A stretch of DNA of 64,000 nucleotides from Tissierella simiarum. GTDB taxonomy: Bacteria > Bacillota > Clostridia > Tissierellales > Tissierellaceae. This document shows, piece by piece, positions 8,832 through 17,796 of this stretch. A model generated the notes under the pieces. That model was not told the DNA's origin. It did no database searches and saw only the letters and a list, made by a program, of their open reading frames with translations. Numbering within the stretch: position 1 is the first letter of the stretch; every line of letters begins with the position of its first letter. The stretch is from positions 62,001-126,000 of the forward strand of contig NZ_JAHLPM010000008.1 in NCBI RefSeq assembly GCF_018917865.1. Reading direction: 5' to 3'. A program made the translations under genes and the position numbers.

Positions 8832-9950
8832 TTATTCTAAATTTATCTGCACATATCCACCATATTTTTCAGCCATTATATTATATAATGGTTTACCTAA
8901 CATAAAAGCATATATTTCATCTGCTTTTTCTATAACATCAATATCTTTAAATTCATTGGGATATAGTATCTTTCCTAAAAAATATATATCAGCCATAGCA
9001 GTCTCAATATTATTGTAATATGAAACATATGGTAGTTGTCCGTAGACTTTCCCATTTTTCACAGCAGATAAGGCATTATAATAGTCTGGGTTCTTCTGAT
9101 AATCCTCTTTTACAAGATTAAGTCCATTTTCATCAATTATAAGTATGTCAGGATCCCATTTTATTAGTTGTTCCTTATCAATCATTACAGAGCCAGATTT
9201 TCCTACATCATCTACAACGTTTTTTGCACCAATAACATTTAATACAGGCGAATTACCTGATGTACTTTCAATTCCATGAACCCCTTTGTAGCTTAATCCG
9301 CCTATATATATACTTGGCTTTTTATCTTCTGAAATATCTTTTGTAAGATTGGTAAGTTCAGTTTTACAGCCTTCCATATATTCAATCAATTCTTTTGATC
9401 TCACTTCCTTTCCAACTACTTTCCCAATAATAGTCAAAGCGTTATACATATCTTGGTCAAAGACTGCTGAAGAACCATAGCTTATAACTACAATTGGTAC
9501 TCCTATCTTTTTTTGAAGTTCTTCAATTTGATTCACATCTAAAATATCTCCAGCAATAATAACATCTGCATTTACATTCATAAGCAGTTCTGGATCTGGA
9601 TTAGCTGGAAATCCTTCTCCCACTAAAGGAAGTTTTTCTAATTCAGGGTTCGCAATTATATAAGGACGTCCAGTTTTTGCAGATTGTTGTCCCTTTTCAA
9701 TGCCTACAAGCTTTTCAGTGCCATTAACATAAGTGTAAACTCTAAGTGCAGATCCTATAGCCACCACTCTATCAATTGGACCCTCTAAGACAACGTTACG
9801 CCCTGCCATATCTGTTATTTCAATAGGGTTAGAACTGTCATTAACTACATCTCCCTCAACATTTACTAATTCCTTCGTTTGAGTACATCCAGTTAATATT
9901 GATATAACAAATATCATTATTGCTAGTAACATACTTAACTTTTTCTTCAC
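8832..9950 (-). CDS. FecB/BtuF-type metal-chelate ABC transporter substrate-binding lipoprotein
   Basis: A 372-residue lipoprotein with a signal peptide ending in the lipobox ILTGC near residue 22, so it is anchored outside the membrane. The body begins IEITDMAGRNVVLEGPIDRVVAIG, the standard opening of the periplasmic-binding fold for siderophores, cobalamin, haem and chelated metals. The start is GTG at 9950. It is the last of four genes FmdE-like / permease / ATPase / binding protein, read leftward. The ligand is not shown by sequence. The promoter array shared with hypB makes a nickel-linked or other hydrogenase-related metal chelate plausible; iron and molybdate/tungstate complexes are alternatives. 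Confidence 0.85.
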   Translation of the reverse strand: MKKKLSMLLAIMIFVISILTGCTQTKELVNVEGDVVNDSSNPIEITDMAGRNVVLEGPIDRVVAIGSALRVYTYVNGTEKLVGIEKGQQSAKTGRPYIIANPELEKLPLVGEGFPANPDPELLMNVNADVIIAGDILDVNQIEELQKKIGVPIVVISYGSSAVFDQDMYNALTIIGKVVGKEVRSKELIEYMEGCKTELTNLTKDISEDKKPSIYIGGLSYKGVHGIESTSGNSPVLNVIGAKNVVDDVGKSGSVMIDKEQLIKWDPDILIIDENGLNLVKEDYQKNPDYYNALSAVKNGKVYGQLPYVSYYNNIETAMADIYFLGKILYPNEFKDIDVIEKADEIYAFMLGKPLYNIMAEKYGGYVQINLE

Positions 9951-10010
9951 CGTTCATCTCTCCCTTCGTTCTTTCTAAGTAAAAATCTTAATACTTAATA
10001 TTTAAATAGT

Positions 10011-10763
10011 TCACATAGGAATAACTACTGGAATACCTAAATATTCTTCTATTACAACATCTACGTCATATACACTCTTAATTGATTCTTTATTTAAAAT
10101 TGTTGCATTACCAAAAGCGAAAAGTTCACCTTCTTTTAGCAAAAGAAATTTATTGGCAAACCGCAAGGCTAAGTTTAAATCATGCATAGTAATCACTGCT
10201 GAAATTTTTTGTGTATTAATTATTTCCTTAATTATACTCAGTACCTCTATTTGATTTTTTAGATCAAGATTACTAGTGGGTTCATCCATTAATAGAACTT
10301 TTGGCTGTTGAGCAAGGGCACGAGCTATAATAACTTTTTGCAGTTCACCACCACTAAGTTCATCAGTATAACGCATAGAATAACTCTCTAAGTCTAATAA
10401 ATGTAAAATATCTTCTATAATGTCAATATCATTTTGACTTACATCCCATTTTATATATGGCTTTCTTCCAAGTAAGACAGAATCAAAGACTGTTTTTTTG
10501 GAATAATCATGACTTTGTGGTACATAAGCTATATTTTTTGCAAGTTCTCTTCCTTTTAATGTAGAACTATCAATACCATTTATATATACTGTTCCTAATT
10601 GAGGTTTCAATATTTTACTTAAGCATTTTAAAAAAGTAGATTTACCTGCTCCATTTGTTCCTAGAACTGCTAAGTAATCTCCTTCTTTTAATGAAAATGT
10701 TATTTTTTTAATAACATCATTTTTGGGATATGAAAAACTTATATTATCAGCTAATAAAGTCAT
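10011..10763 (-). CDS. FecE/BtuD-type ABC transporter ATPase
   Basis: A 250-residue importer ATPase energising the adjacent permease. Walker A is GTNGAGKSTFL, the Q-loop lies in AYVPQSH, the signature is LSGGELQKVIIARAL, and Walker B is VLLMDEPTSNLDL, followed by the switch histidine in ITMHDLNLA. These match the FepC/FecE/BtuD group. The start overlaps the permease stop by four bases (ATGA type), showing translational coupling. If the permease is truly interrupted (next feature), this ATPase may be an orphan. Confidence 0.9.
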   Translation of the reverse strand: MTLLADNISFSYPKNDVIKKITFSLKEGDYLAVLGTNGAGKSTFLKCLSKILKPQLGTVYINGIDSSTLKGRELAKNIAYVPQSHDYSKKTVFDSVLLGRKPYIKWDVSQNDIDIIEDILHLLDLESYSMRYTDELSGGELQKVIIARALAQQPKVLLMDEPTSNLDLKNQIEVLSIIKEIINTQKISAVITMHDLNLALRFANKFLLLKEGELFAFGNATILNKESIKSVYDVDVVIEEYLGIPVVIPM

Positions 10764-11848
10764 TTGTCTGCATCTCCTTTTATAAGAAAATAGAGAAATA
10801 ATGGTGCTCCAAGAAAGGATGTAACAGCCCCTACTGGTAAAATTTGTGGAGATAATATTATCCGTGATAGTGTATCAGATATAAGTAGTATAAGAGAACC
10901 CATAATTGCTGATGCAGGTATAATGTATCTATTATCATTACCCATTAATTTTTTTGTTATTTGAGGACAGATTAAACCTATAAACCCTATTATTCCTAAA
11001 AAGGATACAATGACAGCGGTAATAATTGATGCTACAAACATTCCACAAAGTCTTATTCTATCAACATTTACTCCAAGACTCTTTGCAGTATCATCGCCAC
11101 TATCCAATGCATTGTAATCCCATCTGTGATATATAAAATAAATTATAGATACAGCAATTAAAATACCTATTATTAGGATTTCATTTCATGTTGCTCGTCC
11201 TAAATCTCCAAAAGTCCAAAAAATAACGGAAGCTACTTTAGTTGTGTCACCAGAAAAATATTGGATAATCATAGTACCTGCTGAAAAAAGAGAACTCAGT
11301 GCTACTCCTGCTAAAATAATACTCTGTGTAGAAAAATGACCTATTTTTGATAAACTAATGATTAACAAGGTAGACACTATTGAAAAAAACATTGCACAAA
11401 TTGTAACTATATATGGATTAAAAATTTGTATCTCTCCTAAGCCAGTGCTTTCTATAGTACCTGCACCTAACAGGATAATGGCAACATTGGCTCCAAAAGC
11501 AGCAGCATTTGATATACCAAGGGTAGAAGGAGAGGCTAAAGGATTTCTTAAGTTATTTTGCATAATACATCCTGCTACTGATAATCCTGCACCTGCTAAT
11601 ATACCTGCCACTGCCCTTGGCATGCGAATATTCCTTACAATAGAATTTAATTTAGCATCTCCTAATCCCAAAATAGCTAAAATCACCTGCTTAGGTTTGG
11701 TATTTATCGCCCCTATATTCATGGTCCAAAAAAATGCAATAATTGTACAAGTAAGTAAAGCAATAATAATAAACTTTTTTCTAACTATATAGTGTTTATA
11801 TGCATCATCTTGCAGCGATATTTTTCTATTTTTCTTAATATTCATCAC
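10760..11848 (-). pseudogene. FecCD-type permease gene interrupted by one in-frame TGA
   Basis: A single continuous frame of 363 codons encodes a FecCD/BtuC permease with about ten membrane segments, but codon 221 is TGA (11186-11188). Before it the protein ends FWTFGDLGRAT; after it the same frame goes on as NEILIIGILIAVSIIY and then ALDSGDDTAKSLGVNVDRIRL, the normal continuation. Relatives have Trp at exactly this position (gsW / raSW), so TGG to TGA is the simplest reading. It could be a real nonsense mutation, a sequencing error, or read-through. Normal stop use of TGA elsewhere (end of the radical SAM gene) and plentiful TGG argue against a changed code. Start is GTG 11848 or ATG 11845. 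Confidence 0.85.
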
Positions 11849-11932
11849 ATCCTTAATTCTAACTTACTTATTTTTAGAATTATATAATGTAAATCTCTTA
11901 GATAATCTATATAGCAATTTCAATTTTCATGG

Positions 11933-12457
11933 TTACCATCCCCTTGAATATTCATCAACACAATCTAAGCAAACCTTCTTTCCTTCTTGAAGTCGTATTT
12001 TGTGTTCTGGTGCTCCTTCATTACATTTTTCACAAATTACTGTAGTAAATATCCTTGCCTTCTCTGGCAATTCAATATTAACCCATTCAATCTTAAACAC
12101 ATCTTCTGCTGGTGCTTCTAGAATATACTGTTGTCTTTCTTCACGCTCCATTTCTTTTTCATCATATTTTAACATTAATCTAATGCTATCTCTATTTTTT
12201 CTGCTAACAAATGTAAAAGCCATTTTTCCAGTATCTTTTAAAATTAAGTTTCCTTTTCCCATTGTACATCCAGTTATGACTTGAACTGCATCGACTCCAC
12301 ATGCATCATTTTCTGTTATACACACAATTTCTTCATCTTGTGAAAAGTCTAATTTCATCTTTTCCACCGCTATTTCACACGCTCTAAATCCAATGGCTAA
12401 TCCTGGACATTGATGTCCATGAAATTCAACACATTTGTTCCATAGTTCTTTGTTCAT
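11933..12457 (-). CDS. FmdE-like protein with C-terminal zinc ribbon
   Basis: A 174-residue protein with the FmdE/FwdE signature FHGHQCPGLAIGFRA at residues 13-27, a conserved ENDACGVDAVQVITGCT segment, and a C-terminal CxxC...CxxC zinc knuckle (CEKC, CLDC). The name comes from formylmethanofuran dehydrogenase subunit E, but the domain is common in anaerobes without methanogenesis, often beside metal-chelate importers and molybdo- or tungsto-enzymes. Its biochemical role is not settled; metal binding through the His/Cys motif is likely. It is first in the importer operon, with an AAGGAGGAG ribosome site. The promoter is at 12570-12598. Confidence 0.85.
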   Translation of the reverse strand: MNKELWNKCVEFHGHQCPGLAIGFRACEIAVEKMKLDFSQDEEIVCITENDACGVDAVQVITGCTMGKGNLILKDTGKMAFTFVSRKNRDSIRLMLKYDEKEMEREERQQYILEAPAEDVFKIEWVNIELPEKARIFTTVICEKCNEGAPEHKIRLQEGKKVCLDCVDEYSRGW

Positions 12458-12569
12458 TTTTACTCCTCCTTAAACATTAGATTTATTCTAATCTTATATC
12501 CATTCTTTTCATTGTGTCCCAAGTATCACAATGCATCTTCATTGGATTTGTTATTATTTTGTCACTTTT

Positions 12570-12598
12570 ATTGTATCTAAATTAAAAATAACCGTCAA
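12570..12598 (-). promoter_or_regulatory. sigma-A promoter of the FmdE/importer operon
   Basis: On the minus strand, TTGACG (12593-12598), 17 bp, TACAAT (12570-12575). It is nearly identical in boxes, spacing and surroundings to the hypB promoter. Confidence 0.82.
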
Positions 12599-12610
12599 AA
12601 AACATAAACA

Positions 12611-12736
12611 TTGAAATTTCAAGGTTAATCAACTTTCACTTTCAAGTTTAATTTACACTTTTAATATAATTAAATCGCATATTCACCACATATTTTAAAT
12701 ATTCTTACTGTATCGTGTGTAAATCTAACTCAAAAG
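12611..12736 (-). promoter_or_regulatory. upstream dyad array of the FmdE promoter (twin of the hypB array)
   Basis: It contains the palindrome TTGAAATTTCAA (12611-12622) and the imperfect inverted arms CTTTCAAGTTTAATTTACAC (12639-12658) and GTGTAAATCTAACTCAAAAG (12717-12736), 98 bp end to end. Order, orientation to the promoter and spacing match the hypB array, while intervening bases have diverged. This points to selection on the sites. The rest of the 12458-12926 gap holds only AT-rich sequence leading to the plus-strand gene at 12927; a 61-codon plus frame there has no support. Confidence 0.7.
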
Positions 12737-12926
12737 TAAAAAAATTCCTTAAATTAATTGAAATACTATGGATTATTTTTCTAATAAATGATAAAATATG
12801 GATATTACTACCAAACTTGTTGGCTATTCTTAATTCAATATGTCATTTTTTTAACATAGGTTTTAAAAATGATATAGGGATCCAAATGTACAAAAAATAA
12901 TATTTATCTGAAAGGAGTTTTAGATT

Positions 12927-13841
12927 ATGTTCTTTTTTGAAGCAATCCCCTGGTATAATGTATTAATGTGGTTTGTTGTTCTTGGTATTCTTATTGGCTT
13001 AAATGAATTTACACGTCTAGGTAAATGGCCAAGCCTTTTTATGTTTGTAATCTTACCAATAATCCTTACCATAGTTTGGATAACAAGAGGCAGTAATGAA
13101 ATTACTTCTTGGTTTACTTGGGTTAAGGTGTATTCAGCTCTTACAGGCAGTATCATTTATATGGTAGTTAGATTTACAGATTTTCATAAAGAAAATAAAT
13201 GGTATCTTGTCCTTATACCAGCTATCTTGGGAATTAATATTTTAGAAGCAGTCATACGGGAATTTCAGGTTGGTATTGTAGGCTTCAATGGAATGGTTGA
13301 CGGTATGTATTATATCTCTGGTGGCTGGAACTATGCCAACGCCATAGCAGGAATTTTAAATCTATTGGCAATATGTGGCTGGTATGGCATCTACGCTACT
13401 AATGATGGTAAGCATAAAGATATGATATGGCCAGACCAGTCCCTTCTATACATTATAGCCTATGGACTCTGGAATATATCCTATGTATACTCATGTGCAC
13501 CTGGTAATTCCTTATATTCAGGGATAGCATTAAACCTTGCTCCTACTATTCCTGCTCTCTTATGGGCAAAAGGAACTTGGATGCAAAATCGTGCACACAC
13601 CCTATCATTTTGGATGATGTGGGTTATGACATTTCCATATTTCTTTGCAACGGGCAGCACTTTTAATGTTCGGGTAAGTTACAATCCTAAGGCTAACTGG
13701 GTCCTTGCATTAATATCCTTGATCTTTAATATGGCACTGATTATTTGGCAAGTATGCAGAATTATTAAATACAATCTCAATCCACTAAAAGATGAAATTT
13801 GGAACAATGAAAAAATAAATTCACAATTGAAATCTAAGTAA
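12927..13841 (+). CDS. multipass membrane protein, possibly DUF5692 family
   Basis: A 304-residue very hydrophobic protein with about eight to nine predicted membrane helices and many aromatic residues. Distinctive stretches are GLNEFTRLGKWPS near the start, YYISGGWNYANAIAGILN in the middle, and IAYGLWNISYVYSCAPGNS. I believe it belongs to the uncharacterised DUF5692 group, but this is recalled by pattern only. AAAGGAG lies before the ATG and a bidirectional terminator follows. It is divergent from the FmdE operon and shares the intergenic region carrying the dyad sites, so it might respond to the same regulator. No function is assigned. Confidence 0.7.
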   Translation: MFFFEAIPWYNVLMWFVVLGILIGLNEFTRLGKWPSLFMFVILPIILTIVWITRGSNEITSWFTWVKVYSALTGSIIYMVVRFTDFHKENKWYLVLIPAILGINILEAVIREFQVGIVGFNGMVDGMYYISGGWNYANAIAGILNLLAICGWYGIYATNDGKHKDMIWPDQSLLYIIAYGLWNISYVYSCAPGNSLYSGIALNLAPTIPALLWAKGTWMQNRAHTLSFWMMWVMTFPYFFATGSTFNVRVSYNPKANWVLALISLIFNMALIIWQVCRIIKYNLNPLKDEIWNNEKINSQLKSK

Positions 13842-13844
13842 TAG

Positions 13845-13884
13845 AAAAAATCTCCTTAAGCATGACCAGCTTAAGGAGATTTTT
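13845..13884. terminator. bidirectional terminator hairpin
   Basis: Arms AAAAATCTCCTTAAG (up to 13860) and CTTAAGGAGATTTTT (from 13870) form a long stem with A and T runs. It separates the convergent genes ending at 13841 (+) and 13904 (-). Confidence 0.85.
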
Positions 13885-13903
13885 AAGAAAATAAATACAT
13901 TAT

Positions 13904-15157
13904 TTAAAAAAAACGATTTAATAAATCTTGAGAATACCAAATACAGTTTTCTATTGAAAGTGTACTCATGATTTCCCCTGCTAGAAAAACATTGTTCTTC
14001 CCTTGCATTGATTCCATCTTCTCATAAAATCCACTTTCTAATGCAAAAGTATCTACATAGGGACAATGCCGCCAATTCTTAGCTTGATAAAGTCTTGGAT
14101 TCTGTACACCTAGTTTCAATAAATCATCTTTAATAAGATCCAGAGAAGACATTTTAGAATTATCAGGAGAATTATAGGCATAAATAATTGCCATTCCTTC
14201 GCCATCCCATACTTCCCATCTAGAGTCACATATCATAATATGTCCTTGTCTGTTAGGTGACAAATTTTCCAACACACATCCGCAACCTTTGGGGATTTTA
14301 TCTCCAATGAATGCATAAACATTAAATGATTGATATTTTATACTATTTAAGTGTCGCTTCATATCTTGGTCCCAAAAATGAAGGTCTGAAAATTCATCTA
14401 AAGGTGCAGTAATAACAACTTGATTAAATTCAAGGACTTCAAATTGAGTTTGAACCCACAGAGTTCCTTGCTGGGACAAAGAAATATCTACTACTTTTTG
14501 ACCTAATCTAATATCTTTGATTTCCTGTTTCAAACATTCTATCAATGAAGAAACTCCATACTCCCATGTAGAAAATTGTGGAAATTCCATAAAAGACATT
14601 AAGTGATCATAGTTTAGGATTCTAAGTACATAAAGGGCTGGAACCTCATCAATATTTCCTAGTCCAAAAATGGTAAAATATTGCACATAAACAGTTTTTA
14701 AGATTCGAAACTGGTGTATATCGCACCATTTCGAGAATGGAAGCATTAATGAAGGCTCAATATTTTGAATGCTGGCATTTTCTAGTGATTTATACATTGC
14801 TAAGATATTAGGCAATCGATCTAACTCATCTACAAAGTCTCCCAATTCCGTCTTAGGTATCGGCATGATTTTTTTTCCATTAGCATCGTAATTGATACGG
14901 GATAATTTTGGTCCATCCGCCTTAATATTTAATCTTTTCATCAGTGATTTGAGATTAGACTGAGAGGGCAAACCGAAAATCGCTCCCAATTCATAGGATC
15001 TTCCATTGTACCATATGGTATGTAACTTACCGCCTAAACGTTCTTCTTTTTCAAAAACAGTAACATTTTTATATCCTTTCTTTTGAAGCCCCTCAGCTAT
15101 GACCAGTCCCGAAATCCCTCCTCCAATAACTGCAATTTTACAGTCTGACTTATTCAT
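13904..15157 (-). CDS. FAD-dependent amine oxidase / protoporphyrinogen oxidase-like protein
   Basis: About 417 residues. The N-terminus has the dinucleotide-binding motif IAVIGGGISGLVIAEGL followed by VFEKEERLGGKLHTI, and the C-terminus has FLAGEIMSTLSIENCI, the second FAD motif. This is the layout of the flavin amine oxidase/HemY/phytoene desaturase superfamily. The substrate is not evident and no haem or carotenoid genes are near. The ATG at 15157 is preferred over the GTG at 15166 because a GGAG site is correctly spaced for it. This start overlaps the end of the upstream transposase-like gene by eight bases, so the two are probably translated together. Confidence 0.8.
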   Translation of the reverse strand: MNKSDCKIAVIGGGISGLVIAEGLQKKGYKNVTVFEKEERLGGKLHTIWYNGRSYELGAIFGLPSQSNLKSLMKRLNIKADGPKLSRINYDANGKKIMPIPKTELGDFVDELDRLPNILAMYKSLENASIQNIEPSLMLPFSKWCDIHQFRILKTVYVQYFTIFGLGNIDEVPALYVLRILNYDHLMSFMEFPQFSTWEYGVSSLIECLKQEIKDIRLGQKVVDISLSQQGTLWVQTQFEVLEFNQVVITAPLDEFSDLHFWDQDMKRHLNSIKYQSFNVYAFIGDKIPKGCGCVLENLSPNRQGHIMICDSRWEVWDGEGMAIIYAYNSPDNSKMSSLDLIKDDLLKLGVQNPRLYQAKNWRHCPYVDTFALESGFYEKMESMQGKNNVFLAGEIMSTLSIENCIWYSQDLLNRFF

Positions 15158-16214
15158 TCTTATCACTCCGCTTTGAAGAATTTATCAACGCTGAAATCCA
15201 AAGTGGCAATGTATCTAAGTCTGCATTATTTTGTGATGCTCTCTCAAGAATAACCTCAACTGGCGTCTTTCCTAAATTACAACCATCAGAAATCACACTG
15301 TAAAAATTATACTGCCTTACAAATTTATTAAGTTCCCGTTCAACTTTTATAAAAGAATCGAGATTACTGTTTAAGTCAATTTTATTATAAAATTCTGTGA
15401 CCAAAAACTCATTAAACGTCCTCATATCATCTAATACAGTATCATTCTCAGGTGAGATAAACACGTGGTTGATATGAAAATTCTCTATAATCTCCTTATA
15501 CTTGTTACCTTTTACAAAATAAGGCAAAAAAGTTTTTTCTTTTTCAGTAATTAAATTCTCAATGTTTAAATTAAAAGTCTTCAGTAAATAGACAAGCTTA
15601 ATCTCAAAATAATGCCAAATATCTATGTCTTGCTTTTTATTATACAGCTTTACCGCTCCCCATTTTGAAGTGGTATCATAGAGACTGTACTGATATATTT
15701 TACCGATTCCATCGAAAGTGCCCATAAAATCGATTCGTTGGATTACTAAATACCCTGGATAAGTTTCCTGTGTATTGAAGAAACTAGGTATTACCTTGTC
15801 ATCCTTTCCTTTGGTCTTAATATGCAGTGCTTTGTTCATAGAATATTCTATCCTCTGAGCTTTTCTTGTTAGATTATTTCGCTTTAAAACATTATAAATG
15901 CCAGTCTCTCCGATATCAAAGCCTTCAGCTCTTAGTTCATAATAAATTCTCTTGGGACCATCCGCCGGGTATTTCGCTACATATGATAATATTTCTTGCT
16001 CGATAGCTTTACTAACTTTATTAGGCATTTGAGGCTTTTTAGGTTCTTTGTTTTCCAGTCCCATCATACCATACTTCTCATAAGCCCTTTGCCAGTTATA
16101 GAAGGTCATCCTTGAGATTCCGAAAAGCTCACAGGTTCGAGAAACATTATTCTCTTTTAGAGCATGTCTTAATATCATGTACTTGTTATGTGCATTAAAC
16201 CCTTTAGACTTCAT
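15150..16214 (-). CDS. HTH plus integrase-core protein related to IS481/IS3 transposases, probably domesticated
   Basis: A 354-residue protein. Residues 1-60 form a helix-turn-helix (NNVSRTCELFGISRMTFYNW). Residues 70-140 form a second winged-helix unit (PADGPKRIYYELRAEGF, GETGIYNVLKRNNL). Residues 155-300 resemble a retroviral-type integrase core (IDFMGTFDGIGKIYQYSLYDTTSKWGA... HVFISPENDTVLDDMRTFNEF). The usual central acidic motif TDNGsqF is replaced by ITEKEKTF, and no terminal inverted repeats were found next to the gene. It shares an operon with the FAD enzyme and has a strong AAAGGAGG site. A role as a DNA-binding regulator is inferred; an old inactive insertion sequence is the alternative. 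Confidence 0.7.
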   Translation of the reverse strand: MKSKGFNAHNKYMILRHALKENNVSRTCELFGISRMTFYNWQRAYEKYGMMGLENKEPKKPQMPNKVSKAIEQEILSYVAKYPADGPKRIYYELRAEGFDIGETGIYNVLKRNNLTRKAQRIEYSMNKALHIKTKGKDDKVIPSFFNTQETYPGYLVIQRIDFMGTFDGIGKIYQYSLYDTTSKWGAVKLYNKKQDIDIWHYFEIKLVYLLKTFNLNIENLITEKEKTFLPYFVKGNKYKEIIENFHINHVFISPENDTVLDDMRTFNEFLVTEFYNKIDLNSNLDSFIKVERELNKFVRQYNFYSVISDGCNLGKTPVEVILERASQNNADLDTLPLWISALINSSKRSDKNE

Positions 16215-16289
16215 AACAGTACCTCCTTTAGAACTAATACTCCTATTACTAAATAAATATCGAAAATCATCCTAATAGAATATACTGAA

Positions 16290-17459
16290 TTACAGCCTTT
16301 CTTTAATCCAATTTGAGATCATTAACTCCATATCTGCATCCCCTTTTATAGGATATTCTTCAGCTAATTTTCTTATATCTTCATAATGTTTTAAAGCTTG
16401 ATTCTTGTCTTCATTATAAAAGCCTTCATAAGCCATAAGAAGTCTTTTCTTTCCAAGCATAAACTTTGCTGCCCTTATATATTTTTTAAGATTCTTATCA
16501 TACAAATCATCAATAAACTTTTTATCACAATCTCCAACAAGTTCTAAAAACATTCTCTCACAATTAATCTCATTTTTAAACAAAGGAACTACTTTATCAA
16601 GATAAGGTATAAAAGAATCAATACATTGTTTTGCACTATCCAAATCCATATTGTCCAGATGCCAATTATATTCCATTAGTACAATAGCAGTATTTAATGG
16701 ATTACAAAGATCTGAACCCTCTTTCAGCTTAAAAGTTTCAATAGGCATATCCTTAATTCTTGTTCCCAGACTTTGCAGCCCATTAACCCTAAGTTGAATA
16801 TAAAAGCCTCTTTTAGCCTCTTCATCTCTAATCATGGATAGTACATTATATGCATCATTTGGAACTCCTCCAAGCTTCATTGGAATTCCATTGGTTAATA
16901 CAATAAGTAATCCAGCTAAGCTAAAAAGAATCAATATAGTATTAAAAGGAAATATCAATTCTTTTACCAAAACCACAATCAATATCCCTATTATGGAAAC
17001 AATTAAATTCATTATAACTCCACCAAAATTATAAATAACAAAAGGATATTTGCCATCCTCTAAATCTGGAGGCATCATAAGACACTGACCAGCCGTACCT
17101 GGTATGTTAAATTTTTTATATTTTATCTTTCCATCTTCTTTTACTATAGTAAAAGAAAAAATTCTAAAAGATATAAAAGAATATCCTGTCATAAGTCCAA
17201 AGATAAGATGTCCTGCTTCATGGAGAATTATATGAACTATATATCCTACAAAAAATATTAAGAATAATCCATAAACCTTTAAAAATTTCATAAATAAATT
17301 GTCATTTTTAGAATAAGTATCCATAAAACCCTTTAAATAAGGAGCTAAAACAAAACCTATAATAGCACCAATAATTCCACTAATTACGAGAAATATTACT
17401 GTATTTAAGAACTTGTTCTTCTTTTTTGGTTTTATGTTTATATTTTTATTACTGTTCAT
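16290..17459 (-). CDS. M50-family membrane metalloprotease-like protein
   Basis: A 389-residue protein. The first 200 residues hold about five membrane helices with the zinc-protease motif HEAGH in IVHIILHEAGHLIFGL near residue 85. The C-terminal 190 residues are soluble and helical, tetratricopeptide-like. The HExxH within a membrane helix is the hallmark of M50/site-2-type intramembrane proteases; a distal NPDG-type motif is not obvious, though GGVPNDAYN may serve. It lies at the downstream end of the lanthipeptide locus, so leader removal, immunity or peptide turnover are possible roles. That link is by position only. The GGGGG ribosome site is five bases before the ATG. Confidence 0.72.
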   Translation of the reverse strand: MNSNKNINIKPKKKNKFLNTVIFLVISGIIGAIIGFVLAPYLKGFMDTYSKNDNLFMKFLKVYGLFLIFFVGYIVHIILHEAGHLIFGLMTGYSFISFRIFSFTIVKEDGKIKYKKFNIPGTAGQCLMMPPDLEDGKYPFVIYNFGGVIMNLIVSIIGILIVVLVKELIFPFNTILILFSLAGLLIVLTNGIPMKLGGVPNDAYNVLSMIRDEEAKRGFYIQLRVNGLQSLGTRIKDMPIETFKLKEGSDLCNPLNTAIVLMEYNWHLDNMDLDSAKQCIDSFIPYLDKVVPLFKNEINCERMFLELVGDCDKKFIDDLYDKNLKKYIRAAKFMLGKKRLLMAYEGFYNEDKNQALKHYEDIRKLAEEYPIKGDADMELMISNWIKERL

Positions 17460-17796
17460 AAAAACCCCCTATTATAATTGTCCCTATGCTTGCAATATAT
17501 CAATAGCATTTTTATCTATTTTTTTGCATAATCCTTTTATTGTCATGAAACGAAAGGCTAAAACTACCTTTGTATAACCATTGTATTATTTCTATCTGTT
17601 AATTTCAATGAATTTGTTATAGAATTTCCCTTAGTTACATTGAAAAGTACATTACTCTTACATAAGAGTAATGTACTTTTCAATGTAAGTTATATTCATT
17701 TATTATTTCCATGTATCTTCAACATCATAATCATTATCAAGCATAGACACAACTCACAATCTTATTATATAATTTGATATTGATTATATTGTTATT
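17460..17796. other. gene-free gap with a long perfect palindrome
   Basis: AT-rich and without an intact reading frame. It contains the 54-bp palindrome at 17635-17688. Between 17705 and 17765 the minus strand reads SCVYA in one frame and MLDNDYDVEDTWK then stop in another, which may be a decayed gene end but cannot be assigned. Confidence 0.5.
17635..17688. repeat. perfect 26-bp inverted repeat with 2-base loop
   Basis: Arms 17635-17660 and 17663-17688 are exact reverse complements (core AGTACATTACTCTTA / TAAGAGTAATGTACT), separated by CA. There is no T-run after either end, so it is not a typical terminator. It may be a very stable RNA hairpin or a recombination or insertion remnant. Confidence 0.85.

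Noticed and set aside
8648-8905. 85-codon plus-strand reading frame
   Set aside because: It covers the hypB promoter and dyad array and the end of the binding-protein gene; no ribosome site and no protein-like composition.
11186-11188. TGA as selenocysteine codon or altered genetic code
   Set aside because: Relatives have Trp, not Cys, at this position; no selenocysteine hairpin was evident just after it, and TGG/TGA are used normally elsewhere.
12715-12900. 61-codon plus-strand reading frame
   Set aside because: Starts inside the conserved dyad arm, lacks a ribosome site and looks like random AT-rich translation.
15150-16214. Intact insertion sequence
   Set aside because: No terminal inverted repeats or target duplications were seen at the gene borders, and the central acidic motif is altered.
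17700-17770. Short frames ending DNDYDVEDTWK as an extra peptide gene
   Set aside because: Only 13 codons from an ATG without a ribosome site and broken by frame changes; kept as a possible remnant only.
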